Below are positions 56,510 to 64,000 of a stretch of DNA of 64,000 bases, in pieces. The notes beneath the pieces are model-generated. The model saw only the letters and a list, made by a program, of their open reading frames with translations, did not search any database and was not told where the DNA came from. The DNA lies in contig NZ_FRAI01000007.1 of NCBI RefSeq assembly GCF_900142275.1, positions 1 to 64,000 on the forward strand. Direction: 5' to 3'. Each line of letters begins with the position of its first letter. Position 1 is the first letter of the stretch. The stretch comes from Anaerobranca californiensis DSM 14826 (lineage in GTDB: Bacteria; Bacillota; Proteinivoracia; Proteinivoracales; Proteinivoracaceae). A program made the position numbers and the translations under genes.

Positions 56510-57424
56510 TTAAAAGATACTCCAATCAAATTCTTTAGACATGTCTTCTAAAATTTTCACTCCCCCAATGCTATTTCCCACTTGATCTAAAGCTGGACCC
56601 CAAACGGCAACTCCGTATTTATTAGGGACTACTGCCATTATTCCACCACCTACACCACTTTTAGCAGGAACCCCTACTTTAATGGCAAATTGACCGGAAG
56701 CATTGTACATACCACAAGTTACCATAAAACTTTTAACAAGCTGAGTTATTTCTTTAGAAACCATCCTTTTACCAGTAATTACTGATACCCCTTGATTAGC
56801 CAACATCCCCGCCAGCTTTGCCAATTGTATACAGTTTACTTCTAAAGAGCAGTGCCTAAAATAAAGGTCTAAAACTTCTTCAACATTTCCTTCAATTATT
56901 CCCACATCCTTCATAAAATAAGCTGCTGCCCTATTCCTGTTCCCCGTTTCCTTTTCCGAAAGATAGACTTCTTCATTAAAGGTAATTTTTTCACCAATAA
57001 TCTCTTCTAAAAACCCCCTAATTCTGTTAAACCGTTCTCCATTGTTTTTACCTTTAATCATACTAGAAATTGCAATGGCTCCGGCATTGATCATTGGATT
57101 TAAGGGTTTTGAAGGATTCATAGTTTCTAACTTTACAATTGAATTAAATGGGTCTCCCGTAGGCTCCATTCCCACCTTAGAAAAAACATATTCTTGTCCT
57201 TTATCTATTATCGCCAACATTAAAGTAAAGACTTTAGAAATACTCTGTAAAGTAAACTTTTCTTCTACATCTCCTACAGCAAAAAACTTTCCCGATAAAT
57301 CCATTACGGCTACCCCGAACTTTTCACCATCTTGTTTAGCTAAAGCAGGGATATAGCTGGCAACTTTCCCCTGTTTACAATACACTTTATTTTTATGGTA
57401 CAGGGTATGTAATACTTTCTCCAT
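56510..57424 (-). CDS. glsA: Glutaminase
   Basis: Hydrolyses glutamine to glutamate and ammonia. The 304-residue serine-dependent beta-lactamase-fold enzyme has the S-x-x-K motif SISKVF (near residue 62), NAGAIAISSMI, and a C-terminal KSGVGGGIMAVVPNKYGVAVW. Length fits GlsA. It lies 14 bases after the unknown 57439 gene, probably in one transcript. Confidence 0.95.
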   Translation of the reverse strand: MEKVLHTLYHKNKVYCKQGKVASYIPALAKQDGEKFGVAVMDLSGKFFAVGDVEEKFTLQSISKVFTLMLAIIDKGQEYVFSKVGMEPTGDPFNSIVKLETMNPSKPLNPMINAGAIAISSMIKGKNNGERFNRIRGFLEEIIGEKITFNEEVYLSEKETGNRNRAAAYFMKDVGIIEGNVEEVLDLYFRHCSLEVNCIQLAKLAGMLANQGVSVITGKRMVSKEITQLVKSFMVTCGMYNASGQFAIKVGVPAKSGVGGGIMAVVPNKYGVAVWGPALDQVGNSIGGVKILEDMSKEFDWSIF

Positions 57425-57438
57425 AAAAAATCCTCCCT

Positions 57439-58188
57439 TTATTTTTTATTTACTATTAATAAAAAGACATCTCCCCGGATCAATGTATTAGGTTCTTTGT
57501 TACTTAACAGCGGGTCATTACTCTTTATGTATTTATATTTTTTGTTCTTTAAACTACTAAGGGAAGCCATTGTCAAACTAGAAGTCCCCCCTGGGAAAAG
57601 GACAAAGAGTTTATCTTTATGGATCCTACACATGCTTTTTATAACTTCAAAGGATAAATCATCTTCTTCCCTCTCTTCTTCATATTCCCCTGATACTACT
57701 GAGTATTTTTCATTGATCACTTTAAAGGGATAAGCTTCTCTAAAGTATAAAGCGAATTCTGGTAAAAGTTTCGACCATGATATTCTTTTAGTTAAAAGGG
57801 GGTCTCCCTCCACTTCTTCATCGGTTATTATCAATTGTACTACCCTTTCTACCTTACTTTCTTTTCCTTTAATATCTTTTAAATATTTTTCTCCTAAAGT
57901 TATCCCTTGCTGCCAAAAGTCTCTACCCTTTAACTCTGCTAATTCACCATTGATAAAAATGAGATTGTTCCCTATCCTTACTAATAAAGGCCATAATTTT
58001 TTATGATTTATTCCTAAGGAAATAAAGGTAAAGTCAGTATACAGATCAATATCTCCTTTTGTTTCTATCCCAATATCTATTAGTTCACAAAGGACATTTA
58101 ACCCTTTTCCTTTACCACTAAGTAGAATATTGGGAAGTAGGGTTTGAAAAATATAACTATCCCCCGTAACTATATTTTTATATGGCAT
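57439..58188 (-). CDS. Hypothetical protein upstream of glsA
   Basis: A 249-residue soluble protein that I do not recognise. It has no signal peptide or membrane segment; it is rich in charged residues with an acidic stretch GEYEEEREEDD (about 168-178) and a C-terminal LFVLFPGGTSSLTMASLSSL and VFLLIVNKK. Predicted as a mixed alpha-beta fold. It is 14 bases ahead of glsA, so an operon link to glutamine or a nearby pathway is possible but unproven. Confidence 0.6.
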   Translation of the reverse strand: MPYKNIVTGDSYIFQTLLPNILLSGKGKGLNVLCELIDIGIETKGDIDLYTDFTFISLGINHKKLWPLLVRIGNNLIFINGELAELKGRDFWQQGITLGEKYLKDIKGKESKVERVVQLIITDEEVEGDPLLTKRISWSKLLPEFALYFREAYPFKVINEKYSVVSGEYEEEREEDDLSFEVIKSMCRIHKDKLFVLFPGGTSSLTMASLSSLKNKKYKYIKSNDPLLSNKEPNTLIRGDVFLLIVNKK

Positions 58189-58279
58189 AAATAATCCCCT
58201 TTCAACTAGACTACTTAAATGTATTTATTTCCTAGAAAACTTCATTTATCCTAGTTTTTTTCTCTATTTATTATAAAGG

Positions 58280-58310
58280 AAAAAATCTCCTCTATAAAGG
58301 GAGATTTTTT
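58280..58310. terminator. Terminator after the PhnE-type permease gene
   Basis: Stem AAAAATCTCC with GGAGATTTTT (arms about 58281-58290 and 58299-58309), loop of eight, T runs on both ends. It terminates the phn operon on the minus strand and could also work on the plus strand. Confidence 0.8.
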
Positions 58311-58322
58311 AAAATCCTATTC

Positions 58323-59903
58323 TTACACTAAAATTTTTCTAATTAAATAACTTATTCCATCAATAATTATCACCAATAATGCCATAGAAAATAATAATAG
58401 CCCTACCCTTTCCCAATTACGCCAAGTAATATTTTGAGTTAATAAAGAACCTATCCCCCCTGCTCCAATTACCCCTAGTATACTGGAAGTACGGATATTG
58501 GATTCTAATCTATAAAGGAGGATACTTAGATAGTTAGGCAGGGTATGGGGAAATATCCCGTGCCTGTAGCAATGAAAACTATTCCCCCCTACTGCTAAGA
58601 TGCTGTTTTTAATGTTATCATGGGTATTTTCCACAACCTCACTATAAAGTTTTACTAATACCCCTGTAGTATAAAGACTTAAAGCCATAGCCCCTGCAAG
58701 TGGCCCTGGTCCCACTCCCCTAAAAAAAATTATAGCAGTAATTACCGGCGGAAATGTTCTAAGGATATTTACAAAAAACTTTGTCATTAAAGCTACCCCT
58801 TTCAAGGGGCTGGTATTGTATGCAGCTAAATAGGAAAGGAACAAAGTATTTATTCCCCCTACAATTGTAGCAAAGAGGGTAATAAATACACTTTCCTTTA
58901 TCCCCTTTAATGTTTGAGGAAGATAGCTAAAGTCCAGATTTACCATCCTACAAACCATATTTTTCCCCTGCTCTATCCCCAAAAGAAACCTTCCTAAAGT
59001 TATATCCATTTTTCTAGATATATAAATTCCCAAACCTAAAAGTAAAATGGGAATAGAGATTCTCTTTAACTTAGCAAAAAGAATATACACCTTTAAACTT
59101 TTAAAATTAATATAGATATTTTTAGAATAATTCCTAATTACTAAACTTAATAAATCCATAAATCCAATGGTGATAAATAAGATTAATAATAGGGTGGCGA
59201 TATTATCATACCGAAGGTGGTTTAAATCCCTCCATAATATCTGACCTATACCTCCAGCACCTACTAAACCTAAAATCGTAGCACTTCTAATATTTATTTC
59301 TAAAACAACAAAAAAAACTGCTAAAAGTTGTCCTTTAATAACTGGCAAAATCCCTTCTCCTAGGATTTGTAAAGGATTAGCACCTACAGCCTTTAAAGAA
59401 TTTAAAAAATTTTCTTCTATCCCTTCGATGTATTCTCTAAATAATTTTAATGAAACTAAGAAAGCTGTTATCGTAAGGGCTATTATCCCAGGAAAAATCC
59501 CTATACTAAATAAACTGACTAATAAAGCTGCCCAAATCAAATTGGGAATTGTCCGAAGTAAAGAAAAAAATGGGTTTAATAATATGGGTAAAAATTTTGT
59601 AGGGGTGGTATTAGCGGCAGTTAACAAAGCCATGGGAATTACCAAAAATACCCCTAAAACACTTCCTACAAAGGCTATTTCTAAAGTCTCTAAAAGCTTC
59701 GTTATAACCTCTTTAGCATAGGTAAAATTAGGATTAAACATCCTTTGAATTAAATTATACATGCTGGGAAACCCTTGATAAATTTTGACAGGATCAAAAT
59801 TGACCATGAAAGCGGAATAGGAAAAAAGGGCTCCTAATAACAATACTATAATTAAACTATAAACTTTTTTTCTAAAGATATACCTTTTGTACCAGTTGTT
59901 CAT
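58323..59903 (-). CDS. Phosphonate/phosphite-type ABC transporter permease, two domains fused
   Basis: A 526-residue permease made of two PhnE-type domains in tandem (about 10-260 and 280-525), each with the EAA-type loop (NSLKAVGANPLQILGEGILP; NSILAVGGNSFHCYRHGIFP) and the glycine-rich LGVIGAGGIGSLL. Usual PhnE is about 280 residues and forms a homodimer, so here one polypeptide supplies both halves. It overlaps phnC by 32 bases, with an AGGTGA site. Substrate class phosphonate, phosphite or related; not decided. Confidence 0.9.
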   Translation of the reverse strand: MNNWYKRYIFRKKVYSLIIVLLLGALFSYSAFMVNFDPVKIYQGFPSMYNLIQRMFNPNFTYAKEVITKLLETLEIAFVGSVLGVFLVIPMALLTAANTTPTKFLPILLNPFFSLLRTIPNLIWAALLVSLFSIGIFPGIIALTITAFLVSLKLFREYIEGIEENFLNSLKAVGANPLQILGEGILPVIKGQLLAVFFVVLEINIRSATILGLVGAGGIGQILWRDLNHLRYDNIATLLLILFITIGFMDLLSLVIRNYSKNIYINFKSLKVYILFAKLKRISIPILLLGLGIYISRKMDITLGRFLLGIEQGKNMVCRMVNLDFSYLPQTLKGIKESVFITLFATIVGGINTLFLSYLAAYNTSPLKGVALMTKFFVNILRTFPPVITAIIFFRGVGPGPLAGAMALSLYTTGVLVKLYSEVVENTHDNIKNSILAVGGNSFHCYRHGIFPHTLPNYLSILLYRLESNIRTSSILGVIGAGGIGSLLTQNITWRNWERVGLLLFSMALLVIIIDGISYLIRKILV

Positions 59904-60603
59904 CTACTTCACCTGTCTTTTTATCAAATAACACTTGACCTTTAGAAAGGGCGACAATTCTATGACAATACTTTAACGCCAAATTTACATCGTGAAGATT
60001 TATTACTATAGTGATTTTTTGTTTTTCATTGATTTTTTTAAAATAATTCATGATATTTTCTCCAACCTTTAAATCTAAGTTAGAAACCGGTTCATCGGCT
60101 AAAATTATTCCCGGCTGTTGACAAAGGGCCTTTGCTATGGCAACCCTTTGCTTTTGCCCTCCACTTAAACGATCAGCCCTGGCAAAAATTTTATCTTCTA
60201 AACCCACCTCTTTAATCCCTTGTAATGCTAAGTAATAGTCACTATCTTTGTATAAATTAAAAAAAGATTGGAGGGAAGACATATAGCCTAGCCTTCCCAA
60301 TAGAACATTAGCTAACACCGAGGATCGCTCAACTAAATTATAATCTTGAAAAACAAAACCTATCTGCCGCCTAACTTTTCTTAAAGAAGATGTATCTAAG
60401 TTGGTAATTTCCCTTCCATCGATATAAACTTTACCTTTAACGGGCTTTACTAATAAATTGATGGTTTTTAATAATGTAGATTTACCTCCTCCACTAGGAC
60501 CTATTATTCCTACGAATTCCCCTTTTTTAATTTCTAAGTTAATATCCTTGATTCCTAAGGTTTTATTATTATAAATTACTGTGACATCCTCTAATTTGAT
60601 CAT
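59872..60603 (-). CDS. phnC: Phosphonate/phosphite-type ABC transporter ATP-binding protein
   Basis: A 243-residue PhnC-type ATPase: Walker A GPSGGGKST (36-44), signature LSGGQKQRVAIA, Walker B IILADEPVSNLD, and the H-loop INLHDVNLALKYC. It lies 12 bases after phnD and overlaps the fused permease gene by 32 bases. Probably pairs with that permease. Confidence 0.92.
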   Translation of the reverse strand: MIKLEDVTVIYNNKTLGIKDINLEIKKGEFVGIIGPSGGGKSTLLKTINLLVKPVKGKVYIDGREITNLDTSSLRKVRRQIGFVFQDYNLVERSSVLANVLLGRLGYMSSLQSFFNLYKDSDYYLALQGIKEVGLEDKIFARADRLSGGQKQRVAIAKALCQQPGIILADEPVSNLDLKVGENIMNYFKKINEKQKITIVINLHDVNLALKYCHRIVALSKGQVLFDKKTGEVDEQLVQKVYL

Positions 60604-60615
60604 TTTATCCCAACC

Positions 60616-61494
60616 CTAATTACTATTTTTTAAATCGATATTCATCAACCTAGCCGTTTCCCTAATAATATCGTAATCACTGTCTTTAGCTTCTACAAAA
60701 CCGTACATATTAAATAAAGTCTTTAACAATTCCCCACCTTCTTCACTTTTTGCGATATTCAATAATGCCCTCTTAATTTTTTCCACCAGTTCTTCTTCCA
60801 TATCTCCTCTGACAGTTACACTGATATTAGGGATATAGTCGGTATAACCTAAAACTTTTGTTTCTTCTAATGCCGTTGGAAATTCATTTTGGTACCTCAC
60901 CCTGATATCTACTGAAGTAGTTGCTACATCTACATCACCATTTAACAGGAGTTGTAATCCTTTATCATGACCTCCAGCGTAGATATAAGTTATATCCCTT
61001 TCTAAATCAAAACCCAATCTTTTCAAATGGGCGGCAGGAAATAAATATCCCGATGTAGAAGTAGGATCGACAAAGGCTACCTTCTTTCCCTTTATATCTT
61101 CAAAACTTTGAATACCACTATCCTTCCTTACTAAAAACTGTGAACGATAATGGGGCTCACCATTTCTATTTAAAGCTGTTAAAATAACTTGGGCGTTATT
61201 TTCACTGTTTGCCAACACATAGGCAAAGGGTGGAATAAAACCAAAATCCACTGCCCCAGATCCTAATCCTTCTACAACCCCTACATAATTTGTGGCAGTA
61301 AAAGGCCTTACAGGGATACCAATTTCTTCTGATAACAATTGGGCTAAAGGTTCCACCGATTCTATTAACTTATCACCATCCCTCATAGGTACAAAACCCA
61401 TGACAATTTCTTCACTTTTTTCTTTACTACAACCAGTTAATGTTAATGCTGATAATATCAGGATTATCCCAAAAACAGAAAACCATTTTTTCAT
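60616..61494 (-). CDS. phnD: Phosphonate/phosphite-type ABC transporter binding lipoprotein
   Basis: A 292-residue lipoprotein with lipobox LTGC (Cys22) and the PhnD features MGFVPMRDGDKLI, FIPPFAYV, KKVAFVDPTSTSGYLFP and DVATTSVD. First gene of the binding protein-ATPase-permease operon. No C-P lyase, phosphonatase or phosphite dehydrogenase gene is adjacent, so the substrate is unresolved. It is divergent from the 61667 gene. Confidence 0.9.
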   Translation of the reverse strand: MKKWFSVFGIILILSALTLTGCSKEKSEEIVMGFVPMRDGDKLIESVEPLAQLLSEEIGIPVRPFTATNYVGVVEGLGSGAVDFGFIPPFAYVLANSENNAQVILTALNRNGEPHYRSQFLVRKDSGIQSFEDIKGKKVAFVDPTSTSGYLFPAAHLKRLGFDLERDITYIYAGGHDKGLQLLLNGDVDVATTSVDIRVRYQNEFPTALEETKVLGYTDYIPNISVTVRGDMEEELVEKIKRALLNIAKSEEGGELLKTLFNMYGFVEAKDSDYDIIRETARLMNIDLKNSN

Positions 61495-61596
61495 AAAAGA
61501 TACCTCCCCTTTTTTTCTCTAATTAAAAGGATAAAGGTATTTCCCCTGATTAACAATAAATTATTTAATTTTTTTGTAGTGTATCGATACGCTTTT

Positions 61597-61624
61597 TGTA
61601 ACTTTTTATACCTCTTTTCGTCTA
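61597..61624 (+). promoter_or_regulatory. ECF-type promoter, second copy
   Basis: TGTAAC (61597-61602), a 16-base spacer beginning TTTTTAT and ending CTTTT, then CGTCTA (61619-61624). It matches the element before the ECF sigma gene (36359-36384) in both boxes, spacer length and most spacer bases. It lies about 43 bases before the start of the 61667 gene. Confidence 0.8.
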
Positions 61625-61666
61625 TTTTAATAAACTCTTAATACTTTTTTTATGGGAGGGGTTAAT

Positions 61667-63268
61667 TTGAAAAAATATAAAAAGGAAATAGGGTTTGTCG
61701 TTTTTTTAATTTTAATAACCTTATATATTTTAGGTGGAAGTATTTCATATAAAGGGTTATTTTTTTACTACATTGGAAATGAAGAAAAGGCTATAGAATC
61801 TTTTCTACCATATGCTAAAGAAGGGAAAGGATCTAGGGTAAATGTGGAAAAGTTAATCAACCTTTATCAGCGGCAAGGGAAATACCAAGAGTTGTTTTCA
61901 TTACTTCCCAACATTGCCTTTTATCCAAAATACCATAAATCAATTGTTGACTTTTTATTAGATCACTCCTCTATCCCACAAGGAGAAATGGAAATTAAAA
62001 TCTTACCTCCTGTTTTAACCCAAATCTTTAATTTGCCACCTTTATCTTTAAAAACTTACTTTCTAGATCAGTTTGATAAAGAAATACTTAGAATCGCCAC
62101 ATATATCGATGATCCTAGTTTATACAAACTTTACCGTAGGGCCATTTTCTTGTCATCAAATGGAAACTTTTCATCTAAAAATATTACTAAATTTCCAATT
62201 GATGAAATAGATGAACTTGAAATCGCCTACCAATTTTCTAAAGGAAACTTATATCTCGAAAGTGTCCCTGAACATTTGGAGAATTTTTATAACCATCACC
62301 TTTATAGTTGGCTCTACGAAGTGGGAACATCAACTAGGCACTCTAGTAATCTTAGCGATGATGTATTAGAAAATTTCAAAACTTACTTTAATTCCCTAAA
62401 TGAACGGGATAAAAATACTTTTTTAAAGATCTTTTTTCATAATAATAATATACCCTATTTACACAACTATTTACCGGATTTACCGCAGGTTAAGCTGCTA
62501 ACGGCAGCCAGATATTTAGAAAATTTATCCCAACGAAAGGAAGGACTAGCTATTTTAGAAGATTTATCCCAAAATGAAAGGTATCGTTTAATAGCTGATT
62601 CTTTGAAAAATAAATTTTATATTGACTTTGATAATTTCGCCATATCCTTTGATGATTTTTTATTTTGTCCTACTAAACTTATCGACAGCAATTATTCTAG
62701 TTACCATTATTGGAGCTTTGATTTTCAAAAAGAGAAACATATGAAGGTTTATTCTCCCTCATATGAAATTTATAACATTTCCTTCCCTTGGTTAAAGTGG
62801 TCGCCAAAGGGGGACTATGTAATAATGATTGATGGTTATAATTCTTTAACTTTATTTAAATACACCAGCCCTAAAGTAGCTAAAAGTTCATATACTATTG
62901 AATATGAAGATCTATTAATCCCTAGTTTTAAACACGAAAGTATCTTCCAAGAACTTTTGGTTTTAAACAATGTCTCTCTCTATCCCCTCTATCCCTTTGA
63001 TAGTTACGGCTGGTTATCGGAAAATGAATTTTACTATACAAGCATAGAAGATAATGGAGTATATATTTTTGATATAAAGACTGGAAGTAAAAAATTAGGG
63101 GATATACCATTTGAAGATAATGGAAAATTACAGTCTGGTAACTTCCACTATTATTTTAAAGAAATCCCAGTAGAAGAAAACTTGAGTATCCATATTTTAT
63201 ACCGGAAAAATTTAATGACTGGTAAAGAAGAAGAACTGCCTTTCTTCAGTTTTAAAAGGGATTTTTAA
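61667..63268 (+). CDS. Large membrane-anchored protein of unknown family (TPR-like and propeller-like)
   Basis: A 533-residue protein: short basic start, one membrane segment (about 8-24), a helical TPR-like region (about 30-290; GNEEKAIESFLPYAKEGKGS, NLYQRQGKYQELFSL), then beta-rich repeats (about 330-530; WLKWSPKGDYVIMID, WLSENEFYYTSIEDNG, VYIFDIKTGSKKLG) that look like propeller blades. The bulk is extracytoplasmic. The TTG at 61667 has a GGGAGG site; an in-frame ATG 15 bases upstream has none. It is preceded by the ECF promoter copy. Envelope sensing or scaffolding is inference. Confidence 0.72.
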   Translation: MKKYKKEIGFVVFLILITLYILGGSISYKGLFFYYIGNEEKAIESFLPYAKEGKGSRVNVEKLINLYQRQGKYQELFSLLPNIAFYPKYHKSIVDFLLDHSSIPQGEMEIKILPPVLTQIFNLPPLSLKTYFLDQFDKEILRIATYIDDPSLYKLYRRAIFLSSNGNFSSKNITKFPIDEIDELEIAYQFSKGNLYLESVPEHLENFYNHHLYSWLYEVGTSTRHSSNLSDDVLENFKTYFNSLNERDKNTFLKIFFHNNNIPYLHNYLPDLPQVKLLTAARYLENLSQRKEGLAILEDLSQNERYRLIADSLKNKFYIDFDNFAISFDDFLFCPTKLIDSNYSSYHYWSFDFQKEKHMKVYSPSYEIYNISFPWLKWSPKGDYVIMIDGYNSLTLFKYTSPKVAKSSYTIEYEDLLIPSFKHESIFQELLVLNNVSLYPLYPFDSYGWLSENEFYYTSIEDNGVYIFDIKTGSKKLGDIPFEDNGKLQSGNFHYYFKEIPVEENLSIHILYRKNLMTGKEEELPFFSFKRDF

Positions 63269-63297
63269 ACCCACCTCTTTGAGGTGGGTTGTTTTTT
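63268..63297. terminator. Bidirectional terminator, 61667 gene and UPF0182 gene
   Basis: Perfect stem AACCCACCTC (63268-63277) with GAGGTGGGTT (63281-63290), loop TTT, followed by GTTTTTTG on the plus strand. It lies directly between two convergent genes. Confidence 0.92.
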
Positions 63298-63298
63298 G

Positions 63299-64000
63299 CT
63301 AATCATTTAGATATCTCTCTAAGCTTTCTAAAAGCCTTTTAACTTCTTCCATATATTTGCCGTAATCAGCCCAATTTCCATTCCTTGCTGCATTTTCCAT
63401 ATTGACAAAGGCGGTGTTTATCCTTTGTATTAATTCTTTTAAATTTTCGTCATCGGTGTCTACCGGATCTTGAGGTTTAACTCCTTCCCCTTCTCCAAAC
63501 AGCCTTTTTAGTGCCCCTTCTAAGGTAGGTTCCATCACCAATACATCGTTATAAAATACAACTACTTGCCTTAATTCTGGAAGGCTGCGGCTTTCCGCCG
63601 TGATATAGATAGGTTCTACATAGAGAATAGAGCCATTGATAGGAATTGTCAACAAGTTACCCCTGATTACTGTAGAACCCCCTTGTCCCCAAAGGGTCAT
63701 TTGACTGGAGATATAAGGATCTGAATCAATATAAGATTCAATTTGACTTGGGCCTTCCACATGTTGTCCCCTAGGGAATTGGTACAGCAAAAGTTCTCCA
63801 TAATGTTCTCCATCGCTCCTAGCAGCTAACCAAGCGACCATGTTATTTCTATTCATAGGGGTATAGGGCCTTTTTAAAATAAATTCTTGCTCATTATGAT
63901 GGGGAAGCCTCATTATTATATAATATGGCTCTACTTTCACTTCATTTCCATGATACCTTTCCACGGCAATTTCCCAAACATCATTTCTATTATAAAACAC
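63299..64000 (-). CDS. UPF0182 family membrane protein, C-terminal part
   Basis: The final 233 residues of a UPF0182 (COG1615) protein; the gene continues beyond the right edge of the window and no start is visible. Family members are about 850-950 residues with several N-terminal membrane segments and a large external domain. The visible end has QGGSTVIRGNLLTIPINGSI, LYVEPIYITAESRSLPELRQ, VVFYNDVLVMEPTLEGALKR, then a Gly/Pro linker and a C-terminal helix. Function unknown. Confidence 0.88.
   Translation of the reverse strand: MFYNRNDVWEIAVERYHGNEVKVEPYYIIMRLPHHNEQEFILKRPYTPMNRNNMVAWLAARSDGEHYGELLLYQFPRGQHVEGPSQIESYIDSDPYISSQMTLWGQGGSTVIRGNLLTIPINGSILYVEPIYITAESRSLPELRQVVVFYNDVLVMEPTLEGALKRLFGEGEGVKPQDPVDTDDENLKELIQRINTAFVNMENAARNGNWADYGKYMEEVKRLLESLERYLND

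Overview
This is a low-GC (AT-rich, A/T homopolymer-rich) Firmicutes chromosome segment, most likely from an anaerobic, spore-forming-lineage member of the Clostridia. Pointers are a 2x[4Fe-4S] ferredoxin, FeoAB, FabK in place of FabI, a SAM-I riboswitch, the sporulation pair ytrH/ytrI next to dnaE, a PerR-like regulator and strong AGGAGG ribosome sites. The genus cannot be fixed from the sequence alone. No rRNA, tRNA, insertion sequence or prophage was recognised.

Layout. 1-5.7 kb: a fatty-acid synthesis operon (fabH-fabK-fabD-fabG-fabF-fabZ, minus strand) with a perfect-spacing promoter overlapped by a palindromic operator, but no acpP, plsX or regulator gene. 5.7-9.0 kb: ferredoxin, then ftsE-ftsX and a secreted coiled-coil protein whose C-terminus is a DUF3048 (YerB-like) domain instead of a peptidoglycan hydrolase. 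9.1-13.9 kb: feoAB iron uptake and a riboswitch-controlled metNIQ methionine importer. 13.9-24.4 kb: fxsA, pfkA-pyk glycolysis genes, an RCK_C membrane protein, malic enzyme, and psd-dnaE-pgpA (phospholipid and replication). 24.4-34.4 kb: ytrH-ytrI, a YtoI homologue, a GH13 amylase, DUF445, a PerR-like regulator, HAD, an endonuclease IV-like protein, a frameshifted yigZ, trmL, DUF4438, nth and a cation exporter. 34.4-43.6 kb: a broken zinc-ribbon gene, an ECF sigma factor with a PEGA-type membrane anti-sigma candidate, csp, a LmbE deacetylase, TPR protein, hflX, a diguanylate cyclase, rocD, a NUDIX hydrolase and a lipid kinase. 43.6-53.9 kb: a decayed gene, a MntA antitoxin beside a broken HepT toxin, and a complete type I-C CRISPR-Cas system (array of 22 repeats plus cas3-5-8c-7-4-1-2). 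53.9-64 kb: a frameshifted CPBP protease, NfeD-stomatin pair, glutaminase, a PhnCDE-type transporter, a large TPR-like/propeller-like membrane-anchored protein and the end of a UPF0182 protein.

How things connect. The ECF sigma gene at 36.3 kb is preceded by TGTAAC-N16-CGTCTA, and an almost identical element stands before the 61.7-kb gene 25 kb away, so these two loci probably form one envelope-stress-type regulon. The FtsEX locus suggests that a DUF3048 protein is the extracellular effector of FtsEX here; this is the most unusual arrangement in the window. The CRISPR array is read leftward from a leader next to cas2, and its far end carries degenerate repeats.

Three genes (yigZ, the zinc-ribbon gene, the CPBP protease) are each broken by a one-base change in an A/T homopolymer. 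These may be sequencing errors, slippage sites or real mutations; the sequence alone cannot decide.
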